A DNA stretch of 64,000 nucleotides, taken from Vibrio natriegens NBRC 15636 = ATCC 14048 = DSM 759. Its GTDB lineage: Bacteria; Pseudomonadota; Gammaproteobacteria; Enterobacterales; Vibrionaceae. The notes below the pieces were generated by a model. That model searched no databases and had not been told where the DNA came from. It saw only the letters and a list, made by a program, of their open reading frames with translations. The stretch is from the NCBI RefSeq assembly GCF_035621455.1, contig NZ_CP141822.1, forward strand, positions 992,001 to 1,056,000, read 5' to 3'. Below, in pieces: positions 1-8,423 of this stretch. The translations under genes were made by a program, and so were the position numbers. Position 1 is the stretch's first letter. Each line of letters opens with the position of its first letter.

Positions 1-927
1 CGTTTGAGGGCCCCAAAGGGAGGTTATTCAGAGGCGTATAGAGGGAGTCAGTTCCATCAAAAGAATGTAGCGCCTCAAGACCTGGCCTATGCAAATCCTC
101 AGTTTATCGAGGAGTGCTATGTTCCCCCAAGTACTGATGAAATAGTCTGTGAGTTTTCGCTTCGTGTTAAAGCTAACTCGTTGCACCCTGAAGTTTGCAA
201 TGATGATTCGGTTCGTGAACAACTCGCTTTACTTGCCGCTACTTATAAAGATCTAAACGGTTACCAAGAGCTTGCCTATCGATATGCAAAAAATATTTTA
301 TTGGGTACTTGGTTATGGCGAAATAGAGAGTGCCGCGGTGTTGCTATTGAAGTGACAACAAGTGATGGCGAAATTATTCTCATCAGCGATGCTACAAGGC
401 TATCTTGGTATGGTCATTGGGATGAACAATCGACTGAGAGCTTAGAAAGGTTAACAAGTTATTTGTCTAGGGCATTGTCTGATAGTGCACAATATTTCTA
501 TATGGATGTGAAGGCCTTACTGGCTGTGGGGCGGGGAGATGAAGTGCACCCTAGTCAGGAGTTCTTAGATGATAAACAAGAAGGTGTCCCGACCAAACAA
601 TTAGCTAAAGTTCGACTAGCCGATGGCCGAGAAACTGCCGCCTTTCATGCTCAGAAAATTGGTGCAGCTTTGCAGTCGATTGACGATTGGTGGCATGAAA
701 AAGCAGATAAACCGTTAAGAGTTAATGAATATGGGGCTGACCGAGAATATGTCATTGCCAGGCGTCATACTCAATCAGGGAACGATTTCTATCAGTTGAT
801 TCGTCGTACCGAAGCATGGACAGAGGAAATGGAGAAATCGAAAAGTATACCTAATGATGTTCATTTTATTATGTCGGTACTCATTAAGGGTGGGTTGTTT
901 AATAGTTCTAAGAGTACTGCTAAGTGA
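1..927 (+). CDS. cas7f: Cas7f (Csy3) type I-F CRISPR backbone protein, 5' partial
   Basis: Cas7f forms the helical backbone of the Cascade complex that coats the crRNA spacer. The reading frame is open from the first base, so the N-terminus (roughly the first 40-50 residues of a ~350-aa family) lies outside the window. Family landmarks visible are the CND motif, ELAYRYAKNILLG followed by TWLWRNR, EVHPSQE, the KIGAALQSIDDWW segment with PLRV after it, and the C-terminal VHFIMSVLIKGGLF. These match Csy3 proteins; by recall the IDDWW-PLRV and IKGG-hydrophobic ends are closest to Cas7 of I-F3 (Tn7-associated) systems. cas6f follows after 7 bp, so the two are one operon; cas8/cas5 (and tniQ if I-F3) should lie just upstream. 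Family call is firm, subtype is inference. Confidence 0.9.
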   Translation, partial: RLRAPKGGYSEAYRGSQFHQKNVAPQDLAYANPQFIEECYVPPSTDEIVCEFSLRVKANSLHPEVCNDDSVREQLALLAATYKDLNGYQELAYRYAKNILLGTWLWRNRECRGVAIEVTTSDGEIILISDATRLSWYGHWDEQSTESLERLTSYLSRALSDSAQYFYMDVKALLAVGRGDEVHPSQEFLDDKQEGVPTKQLAKVRLADGRETAAFHAQKIGAALQSIDDWWHEKADKPLRVNEYGADREYVIARRHTQSGNDFYQLIRRTEAWTEEMEKSKSIPNDVHFIMSVLIKGGLFNSSKSTAK

Positions 928-934
928 GGTACGC

Positions 935-1564
935 ATGATAAGTAAACGATACTACTTCTCGATACGTTACGTTCCTCTACATGCAGACTTCGGATTATTG
1001 GCGGGTCGCTGTATCCAACAAATGCATATGTTTATTGTTAATAACCCTCTGGCGAAGAACAAAGTGGGAGTTTGTTTTCCTCGCTGGAATGCGACGAATA
1101 TTGGGGACACTATTGCATTTGTTATGGATGATAAAGAGGTGCTGTTAGGACTCTCTTTTCAGTCTTATTTTTCAATGATGGTGAAAGAGGGGGGATTTGA
1201 ACTATCGAGAGTGTGTGAGGTTCCGGTAAATACTCCTGAAGTACGGTTTGTGCGTAATCAGATTGTCGGAAAGAGTTTTATCGCGTCTAAACAACGACGG
1301 ATGAAACGTAGCATGTTGAGAGCGGACTTGTCTGCTACAGAACACACCCCAATCGCTAAAGAAGAGCGAGTAGTGGATCATTTTCACCGAGTTCCAATTT
1401 CAAGTGCTTCATCAGGTCAGGAATACCTATTACATATTCAAAAAGAGTTTGTTGAATCAAGAGAACAGGCTAATTTCAATAGTTACGGACTCGCAACGAA
1501 TCAAGAGAAAAGAGGGACAGTCCCAGACCTTAGTATTTACCCCTTTTTTGAAGAATCAATGTAA
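935..1564 (+). CDS. cas6f: Cas6f (Csy4) CRISPR RNA endoribonuclease
   Basis: Cas6f cuts the pre-crRNA at the base of each repeat hairpin and stays bound to it. The 209-aa protein starts at ATG 935, behind the Shine-Dalgarno-like AGTGAGGT, rather than at upstream in-frame starts that overlap cas7f. His31 in QQMHMF sits where the catalytic His of Csy4 lies, the Ser cluster SSASSG (156-161) where its active-site Ser is, and an Arg/Lys-rich helix (about 107-129) can bind the repeat stem. The GVCFPRW and FNSYGL motifs are typical. At 209 aa with a longer C-terminal tail (SIYPFF) it is longer than canonical Csy4 (~187 aa) and more like I-F3 Cas6. The array lies 105 bp downstream on the same strand. 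Confidence 0.88.
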   Translation: MISKRYYFSIRYVPLHADFGLLAGRCIQQMHMFIVNNPLAKNKVGVCFPRWNATNIGDTIAFVMDDKEVLLGLSFQSYFSMMVKEGGFELSRVCEVPVNTPEVRFVRNQIVGKSFIASKQRRMKRSMLRADLSATEHTPIAKEERVVDHFHRVPISSASSGQEYLLHIQKEFVESREQANFNSYGLATNQEKRGTVPDLSIYPFFEESM

Positions 1565-1668
1565 TTAACTATAAAGCAGTAGGTTACAAGACGTGATGTA
1601 AAAAGGGGAATTTCAAAGAGTCACTTGGCTTAGTCAATAAATCAGAAGCCTATGGGCTATGCTTAACA

Positions 1669-1756
1669 GGTATCTGCCGCATAGGCAGTCAAGAAAAGGC
1701 TAAGTTTCTTATGTTGCTCAATTTCTTTGTGATCTGCCGCATAGGCAGCTAAGAAT
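1669..1756 (+). CRISPR. Minimal type I-F array: two diverged repeats, one 32-nt spacer
   Basis: Repeat 1 spans 1669-1696 and repeat 2 spans 1729-1756, with a 32-nt spacer at 1697-1728. Both repeats hold the I-F hairpin CTGCC-GCATA-GGCAG (5-bp stem, 5-nt loop). They agree at 23 of 28 positions; differences are at repeat positions 2, 3, 21, 22 and 28. Repeat 2 begins GTGATCTGCC and ends CTAAGAAT, the style of I-F3 repeats as I recall them. Spacer length of exactly 32 nt is the I-F norm. No further repeat with proper spacing is seen on either side, so there is a single guide and no cas1/cas2 in view. The spacer target is unknown. Confidence 0.85.
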
Positions 1757-1802
1757 AGGTCTGGAAGAAAACAACCTACCTGCTGAACAAGCAGTTTTTA
1801 TT

Positions 1803-1840
1803 AAACCCACTAAGTAAATACTTGGTGGGTTTGTTTTTTG
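1803..1840 (+). terminator. Rho-independent terminator after the CRISPR array
   Basis: AAACCCAC and GTGGGTTT pair, extended by AAGTA/TACTT around an AA loop, followed by the T-rich run TTTGTTTTTTG. It ends transcription of the cas/array unit. Confidence 0.8.
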
Positions 1841-1849
1841 TAGTATCTG

Positions 1850-1902
1850 AAACATAATTTTCCCGAAATGAGTTGACGGGATGTGTAACACATAAATGCC
1901 CC
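1850..1902 (+). repeat. Intergenic repeat, copy A (hairpin form)
   Basis: Copy A of a family seen also at 5836, 9932 and 12434. It keeps the order ATTTTcCCgAA ... GAGTTGACGGG, then a short hairpin region ending ATGCCCC (1896-1902). It is the most diverged copy. It lies just beyond the array terminator and about 200 bp before the YobI-like gene. Confidence 0.5.
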
Positions 1903-2107
1903 TTTTTAATTTAGAGTTTCTAATAATCCCATTTTTAACCATCAGCATTTGACCAAATTTCCCTAATGATTCAGTATCGTACTGATTGCATTATGATGTT
2001 GATTGGATTAAGTCCTTTGATTTAGCAGAGATTCATAATATAGAGAGCTAAATACATGTACCGTCATTGTGTCTCCCAATTCATTTAAATCTAATAACTA
2101 TACATAT

Positions 2108-5100
2108 ATGAATAAAATAATTACCTCATTTGTACGTTGGCTCATCAAGGGGCTTGATAAAACGGTGTCTTGGTTGGAACAAAAAAACGCCAGCGATATG
2201 CAATCGAAGTTCGTAGATCTAGCTCCGACAGATGACGCGGATAAAACAGGCACCTACTCAGAAGCGTTACGATTTGCAACGAATAATTCTAAAATCTCAA
2301 ATATAGCCCTGACGGGCCCTTATGGCTCAGGAAAGAGCAGCATTATTCAATCTTTTCTGAAGACGTATCGACGGCCAGTTCTTCATATTTCTCTCGCGAC
2401 TTTCATTACCGAAGCTGAAACGAAGGTAGAAACGGTGGATCGTCAGGAGATCGAGAGGAGTATTTTACAGCAGATGCTTTACGGTGCGGATGCAAACAAA
2501 CTCCCGTTATCTCGCTTTAAGAGAATTCAGTCGCCTGGTGTTGGGTCGATCTTTAAGTCACTGTACATTTTGTTGGGGATGTTCGCGCTTTGGTATGTGT
2601 TTCAGCAGCGGGAGGGAGTCATCAGCGGTACTTATTTCAAACCTATTGCGTTGGAAAACTCTGTCAATTTAGGTTTCTTTGTGTTTGCTACAGCATTCCT
2701 CTGGCGGATACTGCATCACTTCTATGTCGCGAGCTTTGGTTTGTCGCTCAAGGGGATTTCGCTAAAAAATGTAGAAATTAAGCCCGCGTGTGATGATGAA
2801 TCCTCAATACTGAATCGTCATTTAGACGAGATAATCTACTTTTTCCAGGAAACTAGTTACGATCTTGTAATCATTGAGGATCTAGACCGATTCGACAACA
2901 CAGATATTTTCGTTACGTTGCGTGAAATTAACGGTCTTGTTAACGCAAATTCAGGCGTAAAACGTCATATTCGATTCCTATATGCACTACGCGATGACAT
3001 ATTTGCGAACACAGAGCGAACCAAGTTTTTCGAATTTATCATTCCAGTTATTCCGATCATCAACTCATCGAACTCAATTGACATGGTCTTGAAGATTGGA
3101 GCGAGACTTGCGCTTAACGAAGGCCTTGATCGTCAGTTTCTTAGAGAGGTATCACGTTATTTAAACGATCTACGGTTGATTCAAAACATCTTTAATGAAT
3201 ACAGCATTTATGTGGATAATTTGAAAACAGATGGAGAATACTTGCTCGACGCCAATAAACTCCTTGCCGTTTTGATCTACAAAAATGTTTATCCACGGGA
3301 TTTCGAAAAATTACACCGAGGCGAAGGGACCCTCGCCGCAATATTGAATTTCCAAGATGAGTTAATAAGTCACGGAGAAAAAAAATTTAGAGCTGAAATT
3401 ACTTCACTCGAAAAGCAACTTGATATCGCTGAACGTCAAACTCCTGCTGACTTAAAAGAGTTGCGTCAAATATATGCGATGGCTCTAATTGAGATGCTGC
3501 CACCATACACTATTAGCGTGGGTATCGAGCAAAATAATCAAGTGGCTACTGCCCAGTTGACAGGCTTTGAAAAGTTTGAAGAGCTGATCGAGGCTCGATA
3601 TATCTATTCTCGAAACATTCATCGTCAAAATAGTCGCTTGGATGTTTCTGCACTCCAAGATAATGTAGACCAGCACAAAACTTATCTTCAACGCAAAGAG
3701 GAGATAGAACATAAGGCAGAGGAAAATAAAACCAAAACTCTACTAGCAATACGAGATCTTAGACCAAAGGTTGCAGGGCTTAGAACTGCGAAATTCCATG
3801 AACAATTACGATTGCATGGCGACCATCTACGGGAGTTTTTCGAGGAGTTTGGTCAGAATGGAGAGCTTGCTCGGTTTCTGCTGTTAGAAGGTTATCTGGA
3901 CGATACCTATTACCAATACACCTCACTTTTTCATTCTGGTCGATTGTCTCCCAACGACAATAAATTTCTCATTAAAATACGTGCATTTATTACGCCAGAG
4001 CCAGATTTTCCTATTGATAATCCAAACGAAGTTATTGCGGCGATGAGAGATGAGGACTTTGGACAAAGTTATGCTTTAAACATCTCGCTTGTTGACGCTC
4101 TGTTGAGTGTTCAACACCGTTACCAAAGTCAATTAGAGAGGCTTTTAGGGTACATTATGGAAGAGTTTTCCAACTGTGAAGACTTCTTTATGGCTTATTA
4201 CAGCAGCGGGAGTTATGTCCCAAAATTTCTCCAACAGTTAGCTAATGTCTGGAGTGATTTTGTACTGACTGTACTTTCTAGCCCAAATAGCCTTGTACAT
4301 GTTGTTCAGCTGATTGGAGGATTAACTGAACGTTCACTTAAATCCATTTCAAGAGATTTTGAAGAATTCCCCGTTTTTGTATCAGAGAATCTCTCCGATA
4401 TTCTGATTAGTTCGCCTGAGCTTGATCCAGAGCGGCTCGTTTGCCTCAATTTTGACGTTAAAGACTTCGAAGCAATCAAAGACCACTTTGACATTGTGAA
4501 CTCAATGTTTGAAGAGGGGCTTTTTGACCTTACGTTAGCGAACATAGAGTTCGCTTATCAAGCGATATTGGGAGAGGAAGATATCACCCCATTGCATACA
4601 AGGAACTTCACGGCAATACGTGCGACGAACAGTACTGTCTTGATAGATCGAATTGAGAGTAATTTTGGCAATTACTTACGCAATATTCTTTTGGCTATCC
4701 AAACTAATACTGAAGAAGAAACATCCGCTATTTTGGACGTAGTTCGCCGTGAAGAGATTGACCTCAATACGATCCAAGAGTTTCTTGAGCAACAGACGCA
4801 ACAATTACCGACGTTAGAAGATGTACCCGATAGATTACATTCTATGCTCTTCAGTTTAACTATGATTGTGCCAAACTGGGAAAATTGCCTTTTCTTTATG
4901 GCAAGTGAAGGTTTTGAAGCACAAAGCTTGGTTGAGTATCTCGATCGAGACGTCGTTAGATCGGTTATCCTGAAACAAGCGGTCCCCAGTGATAGTGATT
5001 CGAAGTCTATACGTTCTTTTCTTCTTAACGCGAATTCTCTTTCTGATATTAGCTACAAAGAATATGTGCGAGCTTTACCCAAGTCATTTACACATTTTCC

Positions 5101-5710
5101 AGAAGGGATTGAACCAACAAAGCTTATAATATTAATTCAGGAAGCGAAAATCGAATTTTGTACTGATAGTCTAAACGCGCTCAACGAAAGAGAGTTGCAA
5201 GTATTGTTTGCGGCAAATAATATCGATACATTTCTGGCTGGGCCAGAAGACTTTTCATTAGAAGATGATTTCTTGGAAGAACTGCTTGAGTCGGATATTT
5301 CGCAGAAAAACAAGATAAAAGTCGTCGAACTGATGGATTTACATTCGTTAGTTGATCTTCCAGAGCGTTCTGCACTTGTTGGTTCAATCATCGTCAATTC
5401 AGATGCAAATCTACCAAACATTGACGGAGATATAACTAGTGCTCTGATAAAGAACTCCTCTCCAATAGCAACGCAAATTTCACTCTTCAATAAATATCAC
5501 TCTCATTTGAGTAACGATGAAGTACGTGATGTATTGGTGAATCTACCGAAGCCATATTCCGAAATAACCCGTGGTTACCATACGCCAAGACTAAAAGAGG
5601 CACCTGAGAATCAGGCACTGGTCTCCTGGCTCGATTCTAGGGAAATAATTTCCTCTTGGAAAATTAGCGATATATTTAAAGAAATAAAGGTGAACCTCTA
5701 TAGATCTTGA
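2108..5710 (+). CDS. YobI-like membrane-anchored P-loop NTPase (probable defence cargo)
   Basis: The 1200-aa protein has Walker A GPYGSGKSS (about residues 70-78), two hydrophobic membrane segments (about 148-165 and 188-210), and Walker B LVIIEDLDRF (about 255-264). This layout, with membrane helices inserted inside the NTPase domain, is that of YobI/KAP-type P-loop ATPases. Residues beyond about 330 are largely helical, contain a coiled-coil-like stretch (about 420-560), and match nothing I recognise. ATG 2108 is chosen over the in-frame GTG 2069; neither has a strong ribosome site. KAP/YobI NTPases are often found in bacterial defence islands, and the gene directly follows a CRISPR locus, so a phage-defence role is plausible but inferred. 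It appears monocistronic. Confidence 0.75.
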   Translation: MNKIITSFVRWLIKGLDKTVSWLEQKNASDMQSKFVDLAPTDDADKTGTYSEALRFATNNSKISNIALTGPYGSGKSSIIQSFLKTYRRPVLHISLATFITEAETKVETVDRQEIERSILQQMLYGADANKLPLSRFKRIQSPGVGSIFKSLYILLGMFALWYVFQQREGVISGTYFKPIALENSVNLGFFVFATAFLWRILHHFYVASFGLSLKGISLKNVEIKPACDDESSILNRHLDEIIYFFQETSYDLVIIEDLDRFDNTDIFVTLREINGLVNANSGVKRHIRFLYALRDDIFANTERTKFFEFIIPVIPIINSSNSIDMVLKIGARLALNEGLDRQFLREVSRYLNDLRLIQNIFNEYSIYVDNLKTDGEYLLDANKLLAVLIYKNVYPRDFEKLHRGEGTLAAILNFQDELISHGEKKFRAEITSLEKQLDIAERQTPADLKELRQIYAMALIEMLPPYTISVGIEQNNQVATAQLTGFEKFEELIEARYIYSRNIHRQNSRLDVSALQDNVDQHKTYLQRKEEIEHKAEENKTKTLLAIRDLRPKVAGLRTAKFHEQLRLHGDHLREFFEEFGQNGELARFLLLEGYLDDTYYQYTSLFHSGRLSPNDNKFLIKIRAFITPEPDFPIDNPNEVIAAMRDEDFGQSYALNISLVDALLSVQHRYQSQLERLLGYIMEEFSNCEDFFMAYYSSGSYVPKFLQQLANVWSDFVLTVLSSPNSLVHVVQLIGGLTERSLKSISRDFEEFPVFVSENLSDILISSPELDPERLVCLNFDVKDFEAIKDHFDIVNSMFEEGLFDLTLANIEFAYQAILGEEDITPLHTRNFTAIRATNSTVLIDRIESNFGNYLRNILLAIQTNTEEETSAILDVVRREEIDLNTIQEFLEQQTQQLPTLEDVPDRLHSMLFSLTMIVPNWENCLFFMASEGFEAQSLVEYLDRDVVRSVILKQAVPSDSDSKSIRSFLLNANSLSDISYKEYVRALPKSFTHFPEGIEPTKLIILIQEAKIEFCTDSLNALNERELQVLFAANNIDTFLAGPEDFSLEDDFLEELLESDISQKNKIKVVELMDLHSLVDLPERSALVGSIIVNSDANLPNIDGDITSALIKNSSPIATQISLFNKYHSHLSNDEVRDVLVNLPKPYSEITRGYHTPRLKEAPENQALVSWLDSREIISSWKISDIFKEIKVNLYRS

Positions 5711-5835
5711 GAAGATAATGCTTGATTGTTTTTGGGAGTATCACCTTACTAGCTAGCACTCTTAACTTTGTATTTTTGGTATTGCACACATTACTAATCA
5801 TAAATACAAAAATTTGGCCTGCTACGTGTAGGGTG

Positions 5836-5951
5836 GCGTATGATTACAATACTAGGAGTAATCCGAATAGTAGAAGTGTTCCGAAGAACGTAACACGCTT
5901 TTGTCCAACGGCTTGCTGACGGGGTAGATCATCGTAACGCAGAACTGCCCC
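5836..5951 (+). repeat. Intergenic repeat, copy B (with hairpin)
   Basis: Bases 5836-5915 align without gaps to 12434-12513 (54 of 80 identical by hand count), sharing ACAATAC, TAATCCGAA and TTTTGTCCAA. Bases 5893-5924 match copy C 9932-9963 at 25 of 32. A hairpin GGGGTAG (5921-5927) / CTGCCCC (5945-5951) follows. It sits about 125 bp downstream of the YobI-like gene. Confidence 0.6.
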
Positions 5952-6077
5952 AAAATGGGTTGACAATGAGCAAACAATCTTTACCAGATGCTTTACAACT
6001 CATTAGAATTACTTAGTCATGGTGTTATCTACTTCGGATTGTAGAGAGAGTGTGGGTAGGGATATAAATAAGTTTTA

Positions 6078-6099
6078 GGGAGGTTAATCGTAACCTCCC
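6078..6099 (-). terminator. Hairpin terminator for the minus-strand lipoprotein gene
   Basis: GGGAGGTTA and TAACCTCCC pair perfectly around a 4-nt loop, 13 bp past the stop codon of the lipoprotein gene. The following tract is only moderately T-rich on the minus strand. Confidence 0.55.
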
Positions 6100-6112
6100 G
6101 TGCAAAAATTAC

Positions 6113-6679
6113 CTAACAGTCGTTATCCGAGCAAGTAAAGTCATCTTTAGACACGCTGATTTTCCCACTAAGTTGATTTGTACCATTAAAGTCATAATCT
6201 AACGTTTCTGCTGAAGAGCCAAAATTGCCATCATCATTAATATTGTGAGCGTCGAAGTCCACTTTAATCGAAGGATAATTACTAATATCTATTTTAAGGT
6301 AGTGATCTAAGTCACCCTCACTTGAATATGAAATACGCAACTTTTCTAAAAATGGCGAATATTCAAAATACTTACCTGAATCATTTGAGGTTAACATTAT
6401 GACACTGTTGCTAGTCGTGATTTCTAAGCCTGCTTCATTACCATCAAAGTCATCGAGTGCATCAGGATCATAGCTTTGACTACATGTGTCTGTACTTGCT
6501 GTAATGTTACATTTAGCTAAAATATCTTTAACCAGTAAACTGGTTGCCTCTAAAATGTCCTCTGCGGCATTTCTAGCTTCGAAACTAGATAATTCTGTGG
6601 AAAGAGCTTTCTCTACATCATCTGAACCGCAACCTACCAATACACCTGAAACTGCCGCTGCGAGAATTAATTTTTTCAT
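6113..6679 (-). CDS. Putative lipoprotein, function unknown
   Basis: 188 aa with a lipoprotein signal peptide: positively charged MKK start, hydrophobic stretch, and lipobox LVGC ending at Cys17, followed by GSDD. Mature part is acidic (many Asp) and has two close Cys pairs: Cys57/Cys66 and Cys183/Cys188 at the very C-terminus, which could form disulphides in the periplasm or at the surface. I recognise no domain. It lies downstream of the small lipoprotein and outer-membrane protein genes on the same strand, separated by about 360 bp, so it probably has its own promoter. Confidence 0.65.
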   Translation of the reverse strand: MKKLILAAAVSGVLVGCGSDDVEKALSTELSSFEARNAAEDILEATSLLVKDILAKCNITASTDTCSQSYDPDALDDFDGNEAGLEITTSNSVIMLTSNDSGKYFEYSPFLEKLRISYSSEGDLDHYLKIDISNYPSIKVDFDAHNINDDGNFGSSAETLDYDFNGTNQLSGKISVSKDDFTCSDNDC

Positions 6680-7036
6680 ATTATTTATACCTTTGTCAAT
6701 TAGTTAGACTTAAGAAAATAACCTATTAAAATAAGATTAATATGCCGGATTTAAGTCAATGTTTACCAAGTCTTAATAACCTTTAGAAGAATAACTTGAT
6801 AGTGTCAAACTATTTGAAAATTAAATAATAAATGCTTGTGATATTTTCCTGATAAAAATACCTCTTCCAGTCTAAAGTAATGATTTAATCGCGACTAAAC
6901 TGGGCGTTAACTTAACTAATTTTCATAATGGTTCATGAGTACGTTTTTAGCTTTTGTTTTCCGGTTTATCTTGTTATTATTAATCCTGTTCATGTCGTAA
7001 AAGAGATACCCACTCTGAGGGCTGCAAGATTATCGA
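6680..7036. other. AT-rich intergenic region, no gene seen
   Basis: 357 bp between two minus-strand lipoprotein genes. It is AT-rich and should carry the promoter of the 188-aa lipoprotein gene. A plus-strand open frame at 6928-7113 overlaps the small lipoprotein gene, lacks a ribosome site and is judged spurious. Confidence 0.5.
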
Positions 7037-7252
7037 TTAATTACAGGTTAGGTCTCTTTTCTTTACTTCGACTTTGTTTGCTTCCATATAGTAAATATTG
7101 GTGTCTTCCTTAAAGTGTTCACACAGTTCCTCATTCGAGAACTTAGCGGCACGCTCTGTGCTAGCATTAGCGGCTTTTTCTTTTAGCGCGGAGCACCCTG
7201 TAAGACTAACAAATAAGATTGAAAACATAATTGTAAACAGGCTTTTATTCAT
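7037..7252 (-). CDS. Small putative lipoprotein (71 aa)
   Basis: 71 aa with signal peptide and lipobox SLTGC (Cys20), then a short charged, helical mature part with two further cysteines. AGGAAA lies 7 bases before the ATG. The gene starts 73 bp downstream of the outer-membrane protein gene on the same strand with no clear terminator between, so the two may be co-transcribed. Function is not recognisable. Confidence 0.6.
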   Translation of the reverse strand: MNKSLFTIMFSILFVSLTGCSALKEKAANASTERAAKFSNEELCEHFKEDTNIYYMEANKVEVKKRDLTCN

Positions 7253-7325
7253 TATTAATTTCCTATTGGAGTTTAGTTAACAGTATTCTTAAATGACACA
7301 CAGTAGAACGACATTTAGTATGGTG

Positions 7326-7877
7326 TTAGAAGTTGTAGCCAAGTCCAAATGACAAGCTACCTGATGTTGCATCGAATGAGTCTGCATCATCAAAGTCAAT
7401 GGTGCTCTTGCCAACCAAAAAGCCAGCGTTGACAGATAAACGTTCGTCGATAGCATAATCAGCACGCATACCTGCTACGAAACCGTCGAGCTCATAACTG
7501 TCGTAATCCAACTTCCCGTTTCCGAGTTGGTAACCGATCACAGGGGTGACTTTGAACGTGTCTTGGAAGAACTTAAAATCATAACCTATAGTAGCTTTGA
7601 ACGTACGAAGGTCACCGTCACCAGTATCATCCCATTGATCAGATTCGACATCACCTTGCATTGAGATGAAAGTCTCTGCGCCGATTACGAAGTTTGTGTC
7701 ACCTAGGCTTGCATCACCATGAACTACAACGCCAGATGTAGAAACACTAACATCTCCAGCATTAGGCTGATCATAAGAGAAGCCTTCTCCAGCCAGTCCG
7801 ATGCTAAGTTCACCTGCGTAAGCTCCACCAAGGCTCATTGCGCTGAGAGCAGCACCAATCACTAAATGTTTTTTCAT
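7326..7877 (-). CDS. Small outer-membrane beta-barrel protein
   Basis: 183 aa from the MKKHLVIG start; AAAGG lies 8 bases before this ATG, which decides it over upstream in-frame starts. A Sec signal peptide ends about AYA-GEL (residue 21). The mature part alternates hydrophobic and polar residues with glycine/aspartate turns, has no cysteine, and ends in GLGYNF with a C-terminal Phe, the usual signal for BAM insertion. Size fits an eight-stranded barrel of the OmpA/OmpX type. It is divergent from a ToxR/VtrA-like regulator pair across a 546-bp gap, so it could be a target of that system (inference). Confidence 0.75.
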   Translation of the reverse strand: MKKHLVIGAALSAMSLGGAYAGELSIGLAGEGFSYDQPNAGDVSVSTSGVVVHGDASLGDTNFVIGAETFISMQGDVESDQWDDTGDGDLRTFKATIGYDFKFFQDTFKVTPVIGYQLGNGKLDYDSYELDGFVAGMRADYAIDERLSVNAGFLVGKSTIDFDDADSFDATSGSLSFGLGYNF

Positions 7878-8423
7878 TATCATTACCTTTAATAACTCAT
7901 AATTATTTTTAGCAGGTTCTCCCCAGCCACAATCAAAAATCATTTTTAAACAAGCTGATTGATCACCTTCAATGGAGTGAATGCTAAATAGGTATCTCGA
8001 TAATGTATCTTTATTAAAATTAATAATATTAAAACCAAATAAAAACAGATAGTTAAGTTAAGTCGTTTTTATTGATAAATGGAGTACGTTGTTGTTGAAA
8101 TCTTGCGACAAAAACACTACTGGAGCCTGTACAATGCGATTGTGGTTCACACACACTTTTGATTGATAAAGATGTGGTGCCTCAGTGGAAGCAAGCCAAA
8201 CGTGGTAGAACACAACATTTAAATAATCTTGCTATTACGGCAGCCCTCATGGTCAAGCGTATCTTCTCTTGACTCTTGATGGCGTTGCAAAGCTGGAACG
8301 ACTCGATGTTATCGATTGATCTAATTTAGTTAGTGCTTAATGATAGGCTATGGTATAGGTCTGTAGAGGCTATTCGAGTTTCAGCTAAATCACTATATCA
8401 AATGGAAGAAAGAAGAGAGAGAA
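7878..8423. other. Divergent intergenic region with the IS5 remnant
   Basis: 546 bp between the divergent outer-membrane protein and regulator genes. About 230 bp next to the barrel gene are very AT-rich (likely promoter), followed by the IS5 fragment and about 100 bp leading to the regulator gene. Confidence 0.5.
8108..8325 (+). pseudogene. Fragment of an IS5-family transposase
   Basis: Translation from 8159 gives LIDKDVVPQWKQAKRGR, then LNNLAITAALMVKRIFS and a stop at 8270; the frame continues after the stop with LLMALQSWNDSML. Upstream, WSLYNA (about 8120-8137) fits the N-terminal NWxxYNxAL motif. This is the start of the common IS5-type DDE transposase, with the first part frameshifted and everything after the early middle missing. 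No inverted repeats were found. The remnant lies upstream of the regulator gene and may have disturbed or supplied regulatory sequence. Confidence 0.7.

Larger units (their letters stand above)
1565..2107. other. Intergenic region holding the array, terminator and repeat A
   Basis: Besides the array (1669-1756), terminator and repeat A, this stretch holds a leader-like AT-rich segment 1565-1668 and about 200 AT-rich bases (1903-2107) that must contain the promoter of the YobI-like gene. I see no protein-coding gene and no clear transposon end (no TGT...ACA tip with a ladder of direct repeats). Confidence 0.6.
5711..6112. other. Intergenic region between YobI-like gene and lipoprotein
   Basis: Holds repeat B and, at its right end, the terminator hairpin of the minus-strand lipoprotein. 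An open frame at 5722-5919 has no ribosome site and overlaps the repeat; I do not call it a gene. Confidence 0.5.

Noticed and set aside
1775..1802. Possible third, atypical CRISPR repeat (CTGCT-GAACA-AGCAG, 5-bp stem and 5-nt loop)
   Set aside because: It has the right stem-loop geometry, but the gap to repeat 2 is only 18 nt instead of 32 and bases outside the stem do not match; it is more simply part of the transcription end region.
5137..5490. 117-aa minus-strand frame inside the YobI-like gene
   Set aside because: Serine-rich antisense shadow of a real coding frame.
5722..5919. 65-aa open frame after the YobI-like gene
   Set aside because: No ribosome site, odd composition, and it overlaps the intergenic repeat.
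6928..7113. 61-aa plus-strand frame
   Set aside because: Overlaps the well-supported small lipoprotein gene on the other strand and has no ribosome site.
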